From Anaerocolumna sp. AGMB13025 (GTDB lineage Bacteria; Bacillota; Clostridia; Lachnospirales; Lachnospiraceae), in assembly GCF_029689925.1 (NCBI RefSeq), contig NZ_CP121445.1, positions 6,382,501 through 6,446,500 of the forward strand: 64,000 nucleotides of DNA, given 5' to 3'. Shown here in pieces: positions 8,963-17,476 of the stretch. A program made the translations under genes and the position numbers. How positions within the stretch are numbered: position 1 is the stretch's first letter; each line of letters begins with the position of its first letter. The notes under the pieces were generated by a model. That model saw only the letters and a program-made list of their open reading frames with translations. It was not told the origin of the DNA and did not search any database.

Positions 8963-8969
8963 ATTTACA

Positions 8970-9048
8970 CCCATTGCACTGCCACATAAAAATAGATTGA
9001 AAGAATCGTATTGTGGCAGCTTTTCAATTCTTATATTTTCTTTCAACC
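8970..9048 (-). promoter_or_regulatory. Leader with interleaved inverted repeats (pseudoknot topology) before trmL
   Basis: Plus-strand order: A CTGCCACA (8979-8986), B GATTGAAAGAA (8995-9005), A' TGTGGCAG (9012-9019), B' TTCTTTCAACC (9038-9048). A pairs perfectly with A' and B with B', so the stems interleave as in an H-type pseudoknot. The one B/B' irregularity is a G-U pair in the minus-strand RNA and an A-C clash on the other strand. It ends in GCAATGGG 9-15 nt before the trmL ATG. Related leaders are at 9082-9155, 15030-15118 and 41697-41812. Confidence 0.7.
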
Positions 9049-9081
9049 CTACACCACGCGTATCGCAAGTTATCTTGAGAT

Positions 9082-9155
9082 ACTGTCACTATTAAAACGG
9101 GGTTGAAAGAATTGTGTTTTCAGTATTCTTTTCATACTTAAATATTCCTTCAACC
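9082..9155 (-). repeat. Second, partly decayed copy of the pseudoknot leader
   Basis: Aligns end to end with the copy at 8970-9048. B GGTTGAAAGAAT (9101-9112) pairs over 12 bp with B' ATTCCTTCAACC (9144-9155); the one irregular pair is G-U in minus-strand RNA. The A/A' stem is weak (ACTG at 9082-9085 with CAGT at 9121-9124). Downstream on the minus strand it keeps a GTATC...GATAC segment, as in the spoIIE copy. Confidence 0.6.
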
Positions 9156-9197
9156 TTTTCACTACATCCAATTTATGTACAATCCGGCAAAAAATTT

Positions 9198-9258
9198 AGT
9201 TACAACGCGAAACATGCCATGTCTGCATGTCCCTGGTTTATCACCAGACGTTGTAACT
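9198..9258 (-). terminator. Three-way-junction hairpin followed by a T run, after the CheX-like gene
   Basis: On the minus strand the closing stem AGTTACAACG/CGTTGTAACT (10 bp, 9249-9258 with 9198-9207) encloses two hairpins, CTGGT-GATAA-ACCAG and ACATGC-N7-GCATGT, then AAATTTTTTG follows. This could terminate transcription of the CheX-like gene about 50 bp upstream; the branched shape is unusual for a terminator, so a small structured RNA is an alternative. Confidence 0.6.
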
Positions 9259-9311
9259 TATAAAATCTCGAAATACTCCGCTATTTATATAATTGGTTAA
9301 ATTATGTATAA

Positions 9312-9779
9312 TTATTCTTTCATTGCCACATTAATTTCGATGACCTTCGTATCGTCATAAATTAATGGTATGCATATATTCTGGGAATAGTTATTGGTAA
9401 ATGTAACATTACCGCTGCACAGTGTGGGTGGTGTTATATCGATACCTACCCCTTTTGTTGAAAATATGGTTGCGGTATTTCCCATTATCATATTTCCCAA
9501 TTCACAAACGGCACTGGTAGATAATTCATCTAATTGTGTTACCGGCATCATTATCATTTTTGATGCGATATCGCATGCTACCGCATCAGGAAAAGCTATC
9601 ATCGCCTGACCGCGTATTTCACCTGTTATCCCAATCATTATGACTAAGGTATTGCCTGTGAAATCAGTGTTTTTTACATATGGTTTTCCGATTTTTACAT
9701 CTACAAAGCACATATCCTTCAGTATCTTCGTAGCAGCTATCAAAAAGGGATTAATGTGCTCTGCATTCAATCCTGCCAT
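9312..9779 (-). CDS. CheX-like chemotaxis phosphatase family protein
   Basis: 155 residues, the usual CheX length. CheX dephosphorylates CheY-P; the catalytic ExxN pair appears as CELGNMIMGNTA (about residues 91-102), and a central GxxxGQAMIAF segment fits the fold. The ATG follows AGGAGG. It stands alone, with no chemotaxis or flagellar genes in the window, so it may act on another receiver protein. Closely related families (the CheC fold) cannot be fully excluded. Confidence 0.85.
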   Translation of the reverse strand: MAGLNAEHINPFLIAATKILKDMCFVDVKIGKPYVKNTDFTGNTLVIMIGITGEIRGQAMIAFPDAVACDIASKMIMMPVTQLDELSTSAVCELGNMIMGNTATIFSTKGVGIDITPPTLCSGNVTFTNNYSQNICIPLIYDDTKVIEINVAMKE

Positions 9780-9895
9780 AATTTTTCCTCCTAAGTAACC
9801 TCGTCTATTAAATATTAACTCCTAAGTGATGTTAATTCGATTTTAACACATTTTCGACAAAATATACAACAATAATTATAAATTTAACAAACAAA

Positions 9896-11059
9896 TTACC
9901 TTTTTGTTTTTTTTACAAAACGTTCCATTCGTTCGATTGCAATCTTTAAATTTTCTATGGAATATGCATAGGATATTCTTAAGAAGCCTTCTCCGCAGTT
10001 TCCAAAGGCCGTACCGGGTACAACAGCAACTTTTTCCTCCCTTAAAAGGGCTGTCGCAAATTCATCCGAGGTCATTCCTAAGTTTTTAATACAGGGAAAG
10101 ACATAAAATGCCCCGTAAGGCTCAAAACACTCCAAACCCATTTCCCGAAGGGCATGAACTAAGTATCTCCTTCTCTGGTCGTAGGCATCCCTCATCATTT
10201 CCACATCGGGATCACCATTTCTTAACGCTTCAATTGCCGCATACTGACTGGTGGTAGGTGCGCACATAATGGCAAACTGATGAATCTTTACCATCTGTTC
10301 AATGATTTCTTTTGGTCCGACAGCATAACCGAGTCTCCAGCCCGTCATAGCATAAGATTTGGAAAAGCCGTTAATCAGAATGGTTCTATCTTTCATGCCG
10401 TCAAGCTCGGCAATGGATACATGTTTTCTGCCATAGGTAAGTTCAGAATAGATTTCATCAGAAATCACAAATATGTCCTTTTCCTCCACAATCTTTGCTA
10501 TATCAGCCAGATCATCATACTCCATAATAGCACCGGTTGGATTGTTGGGAAATGGCATAATAAGTACTTTCGTTTTATCAGTTATAGCATCTAATACTTC
10601 CTCTTTCGTAAGCCGGAACTGGTTTTCTGCTTTTAACTCTATAATTACCGGTTTACCGCCGGCCAGGGTGACACAGGGTAAATAGGATACATAACTTGGC
10701 TGAGGGATTAAGACTTCATCTCCTGGATCTAACATGGCACGAAGGGCAATATCAATAGCTTCACTGCCGCCGATTGTTACTATGGTTTCATGATCCGGGT
10801 CATAGATCAGATTAATTCTTCGTTTCAAATAACTACAGATTTCTAATTTCAATTCTTTTAATCCGGCATTGGAGGTATAAAAAGTCCTTCCTTTTTCCAA
10901 GGAGTAAATGCCTTCCTCCCTGATATGCCAGGGGGTATCAAAGTCAGGTTCGCCCACACCTAAAGAAATCGCATCCTTCATTTCACTTACAATATCAAAG
11001 AATTTTCTTATTCCGGACGGCTGTATATCCACTACTACTTTTGATAATGGGTTTCTCAC
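9896..11059 (-). CDS. PLP-dependent class I/II aminotransferase
   Basis: 387 residues, fold type I. Motifs: SLGVGEPDFDTPWHI, the Asn site FPNNPTGA, ISDEIYSELTY, the Schiff-base lysine region GFSKSYAMTGWRLGYAVGP, and the C-terminal Arg site FLRISYA. This pattern fits the aspartate/aromatic aminotransferase subgroup. It starts with GTG, which overlaps the stop of the Lrp-type regulator (GTGA), a pairing common for this subgroup in Clostridia. The exact amino acid substrate is not evident. Confidence 0.93.
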   Translation of the reverse strand: MRNPLSKVVVDIQPSGIRKFFDIVSEMKDAISLGVGEPDFDTPWHIREEGIYSLEKGRTFYTSNAGLKELKLEICSYLKRRINLIYDPDHETIVTIGGSEAIDIALRAMLDPGDEVLIPQPSYVSYLPCVTLAGGKPVIIELKAENQFRLTKEEVLDAITDKTKVLIMPFPNNPTGAIMEYDDLADIAKIVEEKDIFVISDEIYSELTYGRKHVSIAELDGMKDRTILINGFSKSYAMTGWRLGYAVGPKEIIEQMVKIHQFAIMCAPTTSQYAAIEALRNGDPDVEMMRDAYDQRRRYLVHALREMGLECFEPYGAFYVFPCIKNLGMTSDEFATALLREEKVAVVPGTAFGNCGEGFLRISYAYSIENLKIAIERMERFVKKTKR

Positions 11060-11538
11060 GGTGTAATCAGCATCCTTTCATCGTTGGATTCATGTACTAA
11101 AGGCAGACCATGTTCTTTATATTTTTTTAGCACAAAATGAGTTGCAGTACTAAGAACTGCTTCCATAGGCGCTAACTTACTGGATACGAAATTGGCCACT
11201 TCCTTCATGCTCTTTCCTTCTATAATAACAGTTAAATCGAAGCCGCCGGACATCAGATATACGGATTCCACTTCATCAAACTTATAGATTCTTTCTGCAA
11301 TCTTATCAAAGCCCTGTCCCCGCTGAGGTGTTACCTTCACTTCAATTAACGCAGTTACTTTTTCACTCTCTGTTTTATCCCAGTTAATAAGGGTTGGATA
11401 ACCGCAGATAATGGTTTCAGCTTCAAGATCTTTGATTGTTGCAGCTACCTCGTCTTCTGTGCTGCCTAACATGGCCGCCAGGTCCTTCGCTGTTAATTTG
11501 CTGTTCTTATCAATGGCAGATAAAATTTTCTCTCTCAT
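11056..11538 (-). CDS. Lrp/AsnC-family transcriptional regulator
   Basis: 160 residues: an N-terminal winged helix-turn-helix (KLTAKDLAAMLGSTEDEVAATIKDLE) and a C-terminal RAM/AsnC ligand domain (KVTALIEVKVTP ... VESVYLMSGGFDLTVIIEGKSM). Such proteins respond to amino acids. I chose the ATG at 11538; the TTG three codons upstream is only 2 bp from the AAAGG ribosome site. It is cotranscribed with, and likely controls, the overlapping aminotransferase gene. Confidence 0.93.
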   Translation of the reverse strand: MREKILSAIDKNSKLTAKDLAAMLGSTEDEVAATIKDLEAETIICGYPTLINWDKTESEKVTALIEVKVTPQRGQGFDKIAERIYKFDEVESVYLMSGGFDLTVIIEGKSMKEVANFVSSKLAPMEAVLSTATHFVLKKYKEHGLPLVHESNDERMLITP

Positions 11539-11706
11539 TTTTGTCAATCCTTTCTATGTTTTGGTTCATATATGAATTAATAAATTATATTATCTTCGAT
11601 ATAAATTTATTGTTGGAAGTATTCTATAAATTGTAATTCTTCCAATTGGGAAAATACATATTAAAAATTGCCCATCTGTGGATGTATATGCTTGATAGGT
11701 TTTCTT

Positions 11707-12009
11707 AACCTGTCTATAGGTTCTCGCAACCTGTCTATAGGTTTTCTCACCTGCCTGTAGGTTCTCTCAACCTGCCTGTAGGTTCTCGCAACCTGTCTAT
11801 AGGTTCTCTCACCTGCCTGTTGGTTCTCTCAACCTGCCTGTAGGTTCCCTCAACCTGCCTGTTGGTTCTCTCAACCTGCCTGTTGGTTCTCAACCTGCCT
11901 GTAGGTTCTCTCAACCTGCCTGTAAGTTCTCTCACCTGCCTGTAAGTTCTCTCACCTGCCTGTTGGTTCTCTCAACCTGCCTGTAAGTTCTCTCACCTAC
12001 CTGTTGGTT
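11707..12009. repeat. Tandem 20-22-bp palindromic repeats
   Basis: About 14 units of AACCTGCCTGTAGGTTCTCTC with small changes (TAGG/TTGG/TAAG). Each unit is a small dyad (AACCT-N6-AGGTT), so neighbouring units can form hairpins in many registers. It lies between the end of the PurM-like gene and the promoter side of the Lrp gene. A 62-codon open frame inside it is a by-product of the repeat. Confidence 0.9.
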
Positions 12010-12026
12010 ATTAATTACATCTTGCC

Positions 12027-13013
12027 CTACATATTAACCTTATATAATTCATCGCTTTTAGGCGGTGCCAGAAAGCGCTTTTCCTCTTCATTTATGACTA
12101 CTCTGTCATTACCTGCCATAATACGTCCGATTACTGCTGCAGGTATTTTATTTTTATTAAGAGCCTCCACCAGTTCGTTGGCTTTATCCGTAACCATCAG
12201 CATAACTCCGCTGGATATAAGCTGATAGGGATTTAAATCATAAAACTCGCATAATTCGATGGTTTCCTGTCTAATAGGAATTTTTTTTAGATCGACCAAA
12301 AGTCCTACTCCTGAGGCTTCCCCCAATTCCCACAAAGCTCCGAATATTCCGCCTTCCGTCACATCATGCATTGAGGTTACGGAAAGCTCTCTTGCTATCT
12401 TTGCTTCGGGTACTACAGATATATTCTGAAGGAAATTTTTTGCTCCCGTTATAAAATCTCTGGTATATTTACTTAACAATTCAGTTTCCTTACATTTTGC
12501 TATGATTGCAGTTCCTTCTAACCCTGCCCATTTCGTCATTACTATTTCCTGGCCTGGTTTTACACCTGCTGTTTTGATCATGGATTTCTTAGGCATTTTA
12601 CCAACACCGGTAACGGTTATGATAGGCTGGTTCACGGCTTTCGTTATCTCCGTATGACCGCCCATAATTTCGATATTCAGACTTGCACACACGGCTTCGA
12701 TCTCTTTCATCATATCCTTTAAGTCAGATTCCCTGCTGCCCTCCGGTAATAAAACTGTAAGCATAATACCTATAATCTCCGCTCCATTAGAGGATATGTC
12801 ATTGGCTGTTATATGTACTGCCAGTGTTCCGATATCTTCGGTTGTACCGGTAATGGGATCGGTAGAGATAACAAAAACCTCATCCTCTGTAAGTTCCAAT
12901 ACGCTGCAGTCTTCCCCAACTCCCGGACCCACTAATACTTCCTGCCTTCTATGTTTGATTTGTTTTAAAATAGACCTTTTTAAAACTGTCTCCGATACTT
13001 TTCCAATGTTCAT
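12027..13013 (-). CDS. PurM/HypE-like AIR synthase-related protein
   Basis: 328 residues of the PurM-like ATP-binding superfamily (PurM, HypE, ThiL, SelD). The N-terminal half has GVGEDCSVLE and STDPITG, ITANDISSNGAEI and MGGHTEIT; the C-terminal half has TSMHDVTEGGIFGALWELGEASGVG. The closest resemblance is to HypE, but no other hydrogenase maturation genes are near, so I keep the general name. The ATG follows AGGAGG. Confidence 0.85.
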   Translation of the reverse strand: MNIGKVSETVLKRSILKQIKHRRQEVLVGPGVGEDCSVLELTEDEVFVISTDPITGTTEDIGTLAVHITANDISSNGAEIIGIMLTVLLPEGSRESDLKDMMKEIEAVCASLNIEIMGGHTEITKAVNQPIITVTGVGKMPKKSMIKTAGVKPGQEIVMTKWAGLEGTAIIAKCKETELLSKYTRDFITGAKNFLQNISVVPEAKIARELSVTSMHDVTEGGIFGALWELGEASGVGLLVDLKKIPIRQETIELCEFYDLNPYQLISSGVMLMVTDKANELVEALNKNKIPAAVIGRIMAGNDRVVINEEEKRFLAPPKSDELYKVNM

Positions 13014-13044
13014 ACTGCCTCCTAATTACTGGTAAATCTATAGT

Positions 13045-13078
13045 TAAATAGCAAAGCAGATATAATCCGCTTTGCTAC
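13045..13078 (-). terminator. Probable terminator after the VanW-family gene
   Basis: Inverted repeat TAGCAAAGC/GCTTTGCTA (9 bp, loop of 11 nt), followed on the minus strand by a short TATTTAA tail. It lies between the VanW-family gene and the PurM-like gene. The T run is weak. Confidence 0.5.
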
Positions 13079-13132
13079 TTCCTGACTTCTATTATTATCC
13101 ATTTCATACATGGATTAAAAGACTATAAAAAG

Positions 13133-14707
13133 TTAATTTTCATTCGTTTCATTACCATCTGCTGCATCATCCGACGGCACATCCCCTGGCTGTATATCCT
13201 CCCAGACAGGTTCATCCTCAGGTTCTGTCTCGTTCTCAGCGTTATCAATGCCTGTATCATTATCGGTATTACCAGCAGTATTATTGCTGTCTTTGGGTGG
13301 TGCATCGTCACCGGCTGGAGTTTCATCCCCTGCTGTTACCGGAGGTTCTTCCTCCTTGGTACCAATCGTAACGTATCTTGGAGATGGATTATAAACACTT
13401 TTGTTAATTCTGGTACGGCTTACTTCTACACCATTCTCATAAACTACCTTATATAATTCAGCGGAATAACCGGTGTGTGCCGGCTGAGTCGTTAAACTAT
13501 ACGTAGTTGGTTTGGTCGGATCCTTGGTAACCACATCTGGTCCTGGTGACTTTTCATTCAGTACTACAGTCTCAAATTTAATCTTTCTGCCGCTATCATC
13601 TCTGGTTTCATCACCCCAGATATTAAATGTAATAGTTCTTCCAGAGGTATAGGCTTCAATCAGGATCGGGGCCTTGGTATCATTTTTAAACTTTAAATCC
13701 TTCCAGGTACCGGCAATAGCGGCATCTCTTGAAAGGTCGACATAACTAATCGTCATGGAATGAGGATACCGTTCTACTATATCCAGTTCAGAAAACAATA
13801 CCGCATTGTACAAAGTCGTAGTTACCTGGCAGGCACCGCCGCCGATACTGTCAATAACTTTACCGTTGCTGTAAGCTCCGGCTTCATAATAACCGTTGCT
13901 CGTTGTAAAGGGAGTTAATTTATCATAAGCGGAAAAAACATCCCCGGGATATAACACTGTATTATTAATAAGTCTTGCACCATTAGCTAAATTACCTGCC
14001 CTGTTTTGGGAGGAAGTCGTATAAGTCGTCGAGAAGGTACCCAGTTTTGTCTTTACCTTTTCTACGTCTTCCGTAGTATATTTTGGTTGATCGTCCTCCA
14101 CCACTGCTGACAGGGTAATATCTTCGCGATTCCAGCCGTCTGAAAGAGAGTTATCAATTTCCTCCACGGTCTTATCTACATCCACTTTACGTCCGACTTT
14201 ATGATCTGTATAGACAAACTGCCCATTCTGCCGCTTTACACTTGCATTCTTAGAAGGCTGGTCATACGCACTTAATTTGTCTTTTACGAATTTCTTTATT
14301 TTTTTATCATTAACATTAAATTCCAAATTATAAACCAGATTGGAGGCTTCTGTATCTTTAAGCTCCTTATACCGCTTAATCAGATTACCCGTCTTACCAA
14401 TCATTACTGCCTGATTGATATAATCGTTGTCCTTTACATCATAACCCAGTTTGCTTAAGGAAATACTTTCCGTATCTTTGCCAATCTGAACATTTATTTT
14501 TTTAGATTTTAAATCTTCCACATAGTCTTTTACTGCCTGCTTTGCTTCCTCTGCTGTCATGCCGCCGATATGAATTGAATCTATATATACACCCTTGGTA
14601 ATTGTCTCATCTTCCGATGCCGCAAATACCCTGGTGCTTATGGCAGTAGAAAACAAACATATTACAAATAATAATACAATTGTAACAAGATTTTTCTTCT
14701 TAGCCAT
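13133..14707 (-). CDS. VanW-family cell-surface protein with peptidoglycan-binding-like domain
   Basis: 524 residues. N-terminal signal/anchor helix (about 7-29), then a YoaR-like putative peptidoglycan-binding region (about 45-200, GVYIDSIHIGGMTAEEAKQA), a VanW domain (about 220-360: NNTVLYPGDVFS, IGGGACQVTTTLYNAVL, HSMTISYVDLSRDAAIAG), a G5-like beta segment, and a low-complexity acidic Asp/Glu/Asn/Pro tail of about 70 residues. The protein is likely extracytoplasmic and wall-associated. The role of the VanW domain is unknown; this gene is not evidence for vancomycin resistance. Confidence 0.9.
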   Translation of the reverse strand: MAKKKNLVTIVLLFVICLFSTAISTRVFAASEDETITKGVYIDSIHIGGMTAEEAKQAVKDYVEDLKSKKINVQIGKDTESISLSKLGYDVKDNDYINQAVMIGKTGNLIKRYKELKDTEASNLVYNLEFNVNDKKIKKFVKDKLSAYDQPSKNASVKRQNGQFVYTDHKVGRKVDVDKTVEEIDNSLSDGWNREDITLSAVVEDDQPKYTTEDVEKVKTKLGTFSTTYTTSSQNRAGNLANGARLINNTVLYPGDVFSAYDKLTPFTTSNGYYEAGAYSNGKVIDSIGGGACQVTTTLYNAVLFSELDIVERYPHSMTISYVDLSRDAAIAGTWKDLKFKNDTKAPILIEAYTSGRTITFNIWGDETRDDSGRKIKFETVVLNEKSPGPDVVTKDPTKPTTYSLTTQPAHTGYSAELYKVVYENGVEVSRTRINKSVYNPSPRYVTIGTKEEEPPVTAGDETPAGDDAPPKDSNNTAGNTDNDTGIDNAENETEPEDEPVWEDIQPGDVPSDDAADGNETNEN

Positions 14708-14905
14708 GCCTTTTCCTCCTCTTTCATTCTATAAATATTAACTTTTACTTGCCAAATTTATTTTATCATAATCCTTTGATTTATCAAGTCAATAATTTCT
14801 GCCCTTGGGATTATCAGACTTTTGTCATAAAGTATATTCGCCTTCTTAGAACAAGCTTTGACAATTTAAGTGATATTATGTATATTAATATTAGGCAGAA
14901 TGAAA

Positions 14906-15013
14906 TTAATACATAATCGCACTTAATACGATAGGCACTACCATGGATAATACAATAATTAAAATAATTATAGTGGAAATAATTCTTTTTGTTTTTCTGC
15001 TTCCAAAATTCAT
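14906..15013 (-). CDS. 35-residue single-helix membrane peptide
   Basis: Short frame: a basic N-terminus (NFGSRKTKR), then a hydrophobic helix of about 24 residues rich in Ile and Val, ending SAIMY. The start at 15013 sits directly after a pseudoknot-type leader of the family found before trmL and spoIIE, which is the main reason to call it a gene. It resembles in shape small Firmicutes membrane peptides such as Prli42, but I do not claim homology. The ribosome site is weak (GGTGATC). Confidence 0.6.
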   Translation of the reverse strand: MNFGSRKTKRIISTIIILIIVLSMVVPIVLSAIMY

Positions 15014-15029
15014 GCTGATCACCATTACC

Positions 15030-15118
15030 TTTCACAGGAAGACCTGTGCTGTTGCCACGAATACATAGTTGAAAGAGGATGAATGTGGCTTTCCTTTCCT
15101 GATTTTTTTCTTTCAACT
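15030..15118 (-). promoter_or_regulatory. Pseudoknot-type leader before the 35-residue peptide gene
   Basis: A GCCAC (15054-15058), B AGTTGAAAGA (15067-15076), A' GTGGC (15085-15089), B' TCTTTCAACT (15109-15118): both stems are perfect and interleaved. A separate hairpin CACAGG-N4-CCTGTG (15033-15048) lies between the pseudoknot and the start codon, in the place where the spoIIE copy also has a hairpin. Confidence 0.7.
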
Positions 15119-15246
15119 TACCTAAAATACCGGAGGTAGAAGATCAAGTGAAATTCCTTGGATTTCATATTGAATTCTTCCAATGTTAAGATTGATAAGA
15201 TTCTTAACACCTGCCTCTATTATATCAACAGAAAGGATACTTTACC

Positions 15247-15861
15247 ATGTTAATCGTAATAGGAACACTCCTGTTTATTTATATCCTGATTCAGACTTCC
15301 TCCGCCAATCAAAAGCGGAATCTCCAGAAAGCCAAAGACGCTTACTGGCAAAGAGAACGTAAGGCTAATTCAACCAGAAAGGTCGATCTGTCCGACCTAA
15401 ACTACATCACCATACCGGTGGACTCCCTGCCTTTTGCCGAACCAGCGGAGGAGGAGCTGACAACTCTCCAAAACAACATTAAAAATCTGGCAAAAGCACC
15501 TATCTTAAATCTGACCGGATTATCCAACACCGACTTAAAGCTTACCTATGGTGTTGCAAATCTTACCTTTTTAACACAATGCGATAATAACTATACCCTG
15601 TTAGTACAAAATCTATCTAAGTGGGGTTCCTATCTCTACGACCATAATAAATGGAACGAAGCCGTTACCGTACTTGAATTTGGTATCAGGTGCAAGTCGG
15701 ATATCAGTAAAAATTATATCCTTTTAGCACAACTATACAAAACTATGGAGGTTCCCGAAAAGATTGATGATTTAATCCAGTCTGCACAGGCTTTAGATTC
15801 CCTTACAAAAGAGAATATCCTGAAATCCCTGAAAGAAATCAAGATGTCTTATTATTTATAA
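15247..15861 (+). CDS. Membrane-anchored hypothetical protein, TPR-like C-terminus
   Basis: 204 residues, family not recognised. An N-terminal hydrophobic helix (2-17) without cleavage site, a charged Lys/Arg stretch, then a soluble domain; residues about 130-195 (KWGSYLYDHNKWNEAVTVLEFGIRCKS...) have the helix-turn-helix spacing of TPR units. The topology suggests a membrane-tethered helical scaffold. The ATG follows AAAGGA. It is a lone plus-strand gene between minus-strand neighbours. Confidence 0.75.
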   Translation: MLIVIGTLLFIYILIQTSSANQKRNLQKAKDAYWQRERKANSTRKVDLSDLNYITIPVDSLPFAEPAEEELTTLQNNIKNLAKAPILNLTGLSNTDLKLTYGVANLTFLTQCDNNYTLLVQNLSKWGSYLYDHNKWNEAVTVLEFGIRCKSDISKNYILLAQLYKTMEVPEKIDDLIQSAQALDSLTKENILKSLKEIKMSYYL

Positions 15862-15909
15862 TCTGTACTGTTTAGTATGTTTCAATCCGCACATTATAAT
15901 TCATGGACA

Positions 15910-16644
15910 TCAGATTATTCTGCCTTTTTCCAGAATAATTTTATCAATCATTTTGGAGGCTTCACTCTGAGTTAAGGAATCCATTGCTTGTATACCCTCT
16001 ATCTTATGATATTTTATTAAATCAATCAAGTAATTTTTTTGTTTATTTGTAATTGATTGGATTTTCTTTACTTTATACCACAGAGGTTTCGGTTTGAAAA
16101 CTTCTGGTTTGACTTTGAAAAATTCATTGCATAGATTTACATACAATAGTGCTGTCGCCTTTGCATCGTCATATGCCCGGTGTGCATTGTCATTGATAAT
16201 ATGATAATGCCCGCACATGTTTCCAAGGCTTTTGCTCTCAAGCTGGGGTAAAAGCTTTCTGCTTAGTTCCAGGGTATCAATTCCAAACTTTTCGAATGGG
16301 ACCTGCTGCAATTTCGCTGCTGTTTTAATAAAACTGTAGTCAAAACTAATATTATGACCCATAACAATATATTCCCCGGTAAAGTCGATAAAGCGTCTCA
16401 CCACAGCTTCCTGGGTATCGGCCTCCTTAACCATCTCATCCGTAATTCCGGTGAGCCTTACAATATGTCCAGGCAGCTTCATTCCAGGATTTATGAATTC
16501 TTTAAAGCTTTCAACTATTTTACCATCTTTCACCTTTAAGGCCCCTATTTCAATGATCTTATCCGTTACTGGACTAAGTCCCGTGGTTTCTATATCAAAA
16601 CAGATGAAAGTAGTAACCCGTTCCTTTAGGATGTTTTCCTTCAT
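15910..16644 (-). CDS. DnaQ-like 3'-5' exonuclease (DEDD family)
   Basis: 244 residues. Exo I FDIETTGLSP, Exo II GHNISFDYSFI, Exo III HRAYDDAKATALLY: the DEDDh metal ligands are present, as in the epsilon subunit and PolC exonuclease domain. The C-terminal part (about 180-244) is a basic helical extension. The ATG at 16644 follows GGAAAGAG and overlaps the nth stop (ATGA); the longer frame to 16686 is less likely. Coupling to nth suggests a DNA repair role, which is inference. Confidence 0.9.
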   Translation of the reverse strand: MKENILKERVTTFICFDIETTGLSPVTDKIIEIGALKVKDGKIVESFKEFINPGMKLPGHIVRLTGITDEMVKEADTQEAVVRRFIDFTGEYIVMGHNISFDYSFIKTAAKLQQVPFEKFGIDTLELSRKLLPQLESKSLGNMCGHYHIINDNAHRAYDDAKATALLYVNLCNEFFKVKPEVFKPKPLWYKVKKIQSITNKQKNYLIDLIKYHKIEGIQAMDSLTQSEASKMIDKIILEKGRII

Positions 16645-17300
16645 GTACTCTTTCCTTCCCATTTGCACAGGGAGTATAAAAAGCATTCACTGCATTTGGG
16701 ATTTCTGGCAGTACAGATTGACCTGCCATGGGCAATAATCTGCAGATTATATAATATCCAGTGATCCTTTGGTAACAGTTCCATTAATTCAAATTCTATT
16801 TTTTCCGGATCTTCTGATTTGGTAAATCCTAATTTACCCGATATCCGCTTAACGTGGGTATCCACCACAATACTGGGTTCCTTATAAATATTTCCGCGGA
16901 TTACATTGGCAGTTTTTCTTCCCACTCCTGCTAACTTGGTTAATGCTTCCATATCCCTTGGCACTTCACCCCCATGTTCCTTTATAAGGGTTTTGGCACA
17001 TTCGATTATGTTCTTAGCTTTATTATGATAAAAGCCTGTAGAATGGATATCTTGTTCCAGTTCCTTAAGATCCGCATCAGCGAAATCCTTAAGAGTTTTA
17101 TATTTTACGAATAAATCTTTGGTTACCAGATTTACTCTTTCATCCGTACACTGGGCACTCATTATGGTGGCAAATAAAAGCTGCCAGGGTGTTTCATGGT
17201 TTAAGTAAGTTTTATGTTCCGTAGTATAATATTGATCAAGTAAAGCCAAAATCTGACCAATTCTTTCTCTTTCCACTTTTGTAATCCTTTTTCTCGGCAC
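16641..17300 (-). CDS. nth: Endonuclease III (DNA glycosylase/AP lyase)
   Basis: 219 residues. Removes oxidised pyrimidines and cleaves abasic sites. The helix-hairpin-helix LAGVGRKTANVI has the catalytic lysine; VVDTHVKR carries the catalytic aspartate; the C-terminal [4Fe-4S] loop is C-x6-C-x2-C-x5-C (CTARNPKCSECFLYSLC). It starts with GTG at 17300. It overlaps the exonuclease gene by 4 bp. Confidence 0.96.
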   Translation of the reverse strand: MPRKRITKVERERIGQILALLDQYYTTEHKTYLNHETPWQLLFATIMSAQCTDERVNLVTKDLFVKYKTLKDFADADLKELEQDIHSTGFYHNKAKNIIECAKTLIKEHGGEVPRDMEALTKLAGVGRKTANVIRGNIYKEPSIVVDTHVKRISGKLGFTKSEDPEKIEFELMELLPKDHWILYNLQIIAHGRSICTARNPKCSECFLYSLCKWEGKST

Positions 17301-17476
17301 GTCTGTCCCCTTTTCTATTACAGCCCGGTCAATGATATAAACTCATTAGGGCTTAGATTTAATTCCAATAATGTTCCATGTCAGGTTTTACTGCCAATCT
17401 ATAAATGCTGTCATTAAATTTACGATCACTTTTATTAAATATACTATCACTATTATTGTATATACTATTACTATTG

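Noticed and set aside
11747..11935. Minus-strand 62-codon frame of repeated REPTGRL-like units
   Set aside because: Translation of the 20-22-bp tandem repeats; changes register with unit length and has no ribosome site.
13133..14707. VanW gene as a vancomycin-resistance marker
   Set aside because: VanW domains are common in Clostridia without vanA/B ligase or vanHX genes, none of which is here.
14814..15116. 100-codon minus-strand frame beginning in the pseudoknot leader
   Set aside because: Passes through the leader and is out of frame with the 35-residue peptide, which has the better start context and a clear membrane helix.
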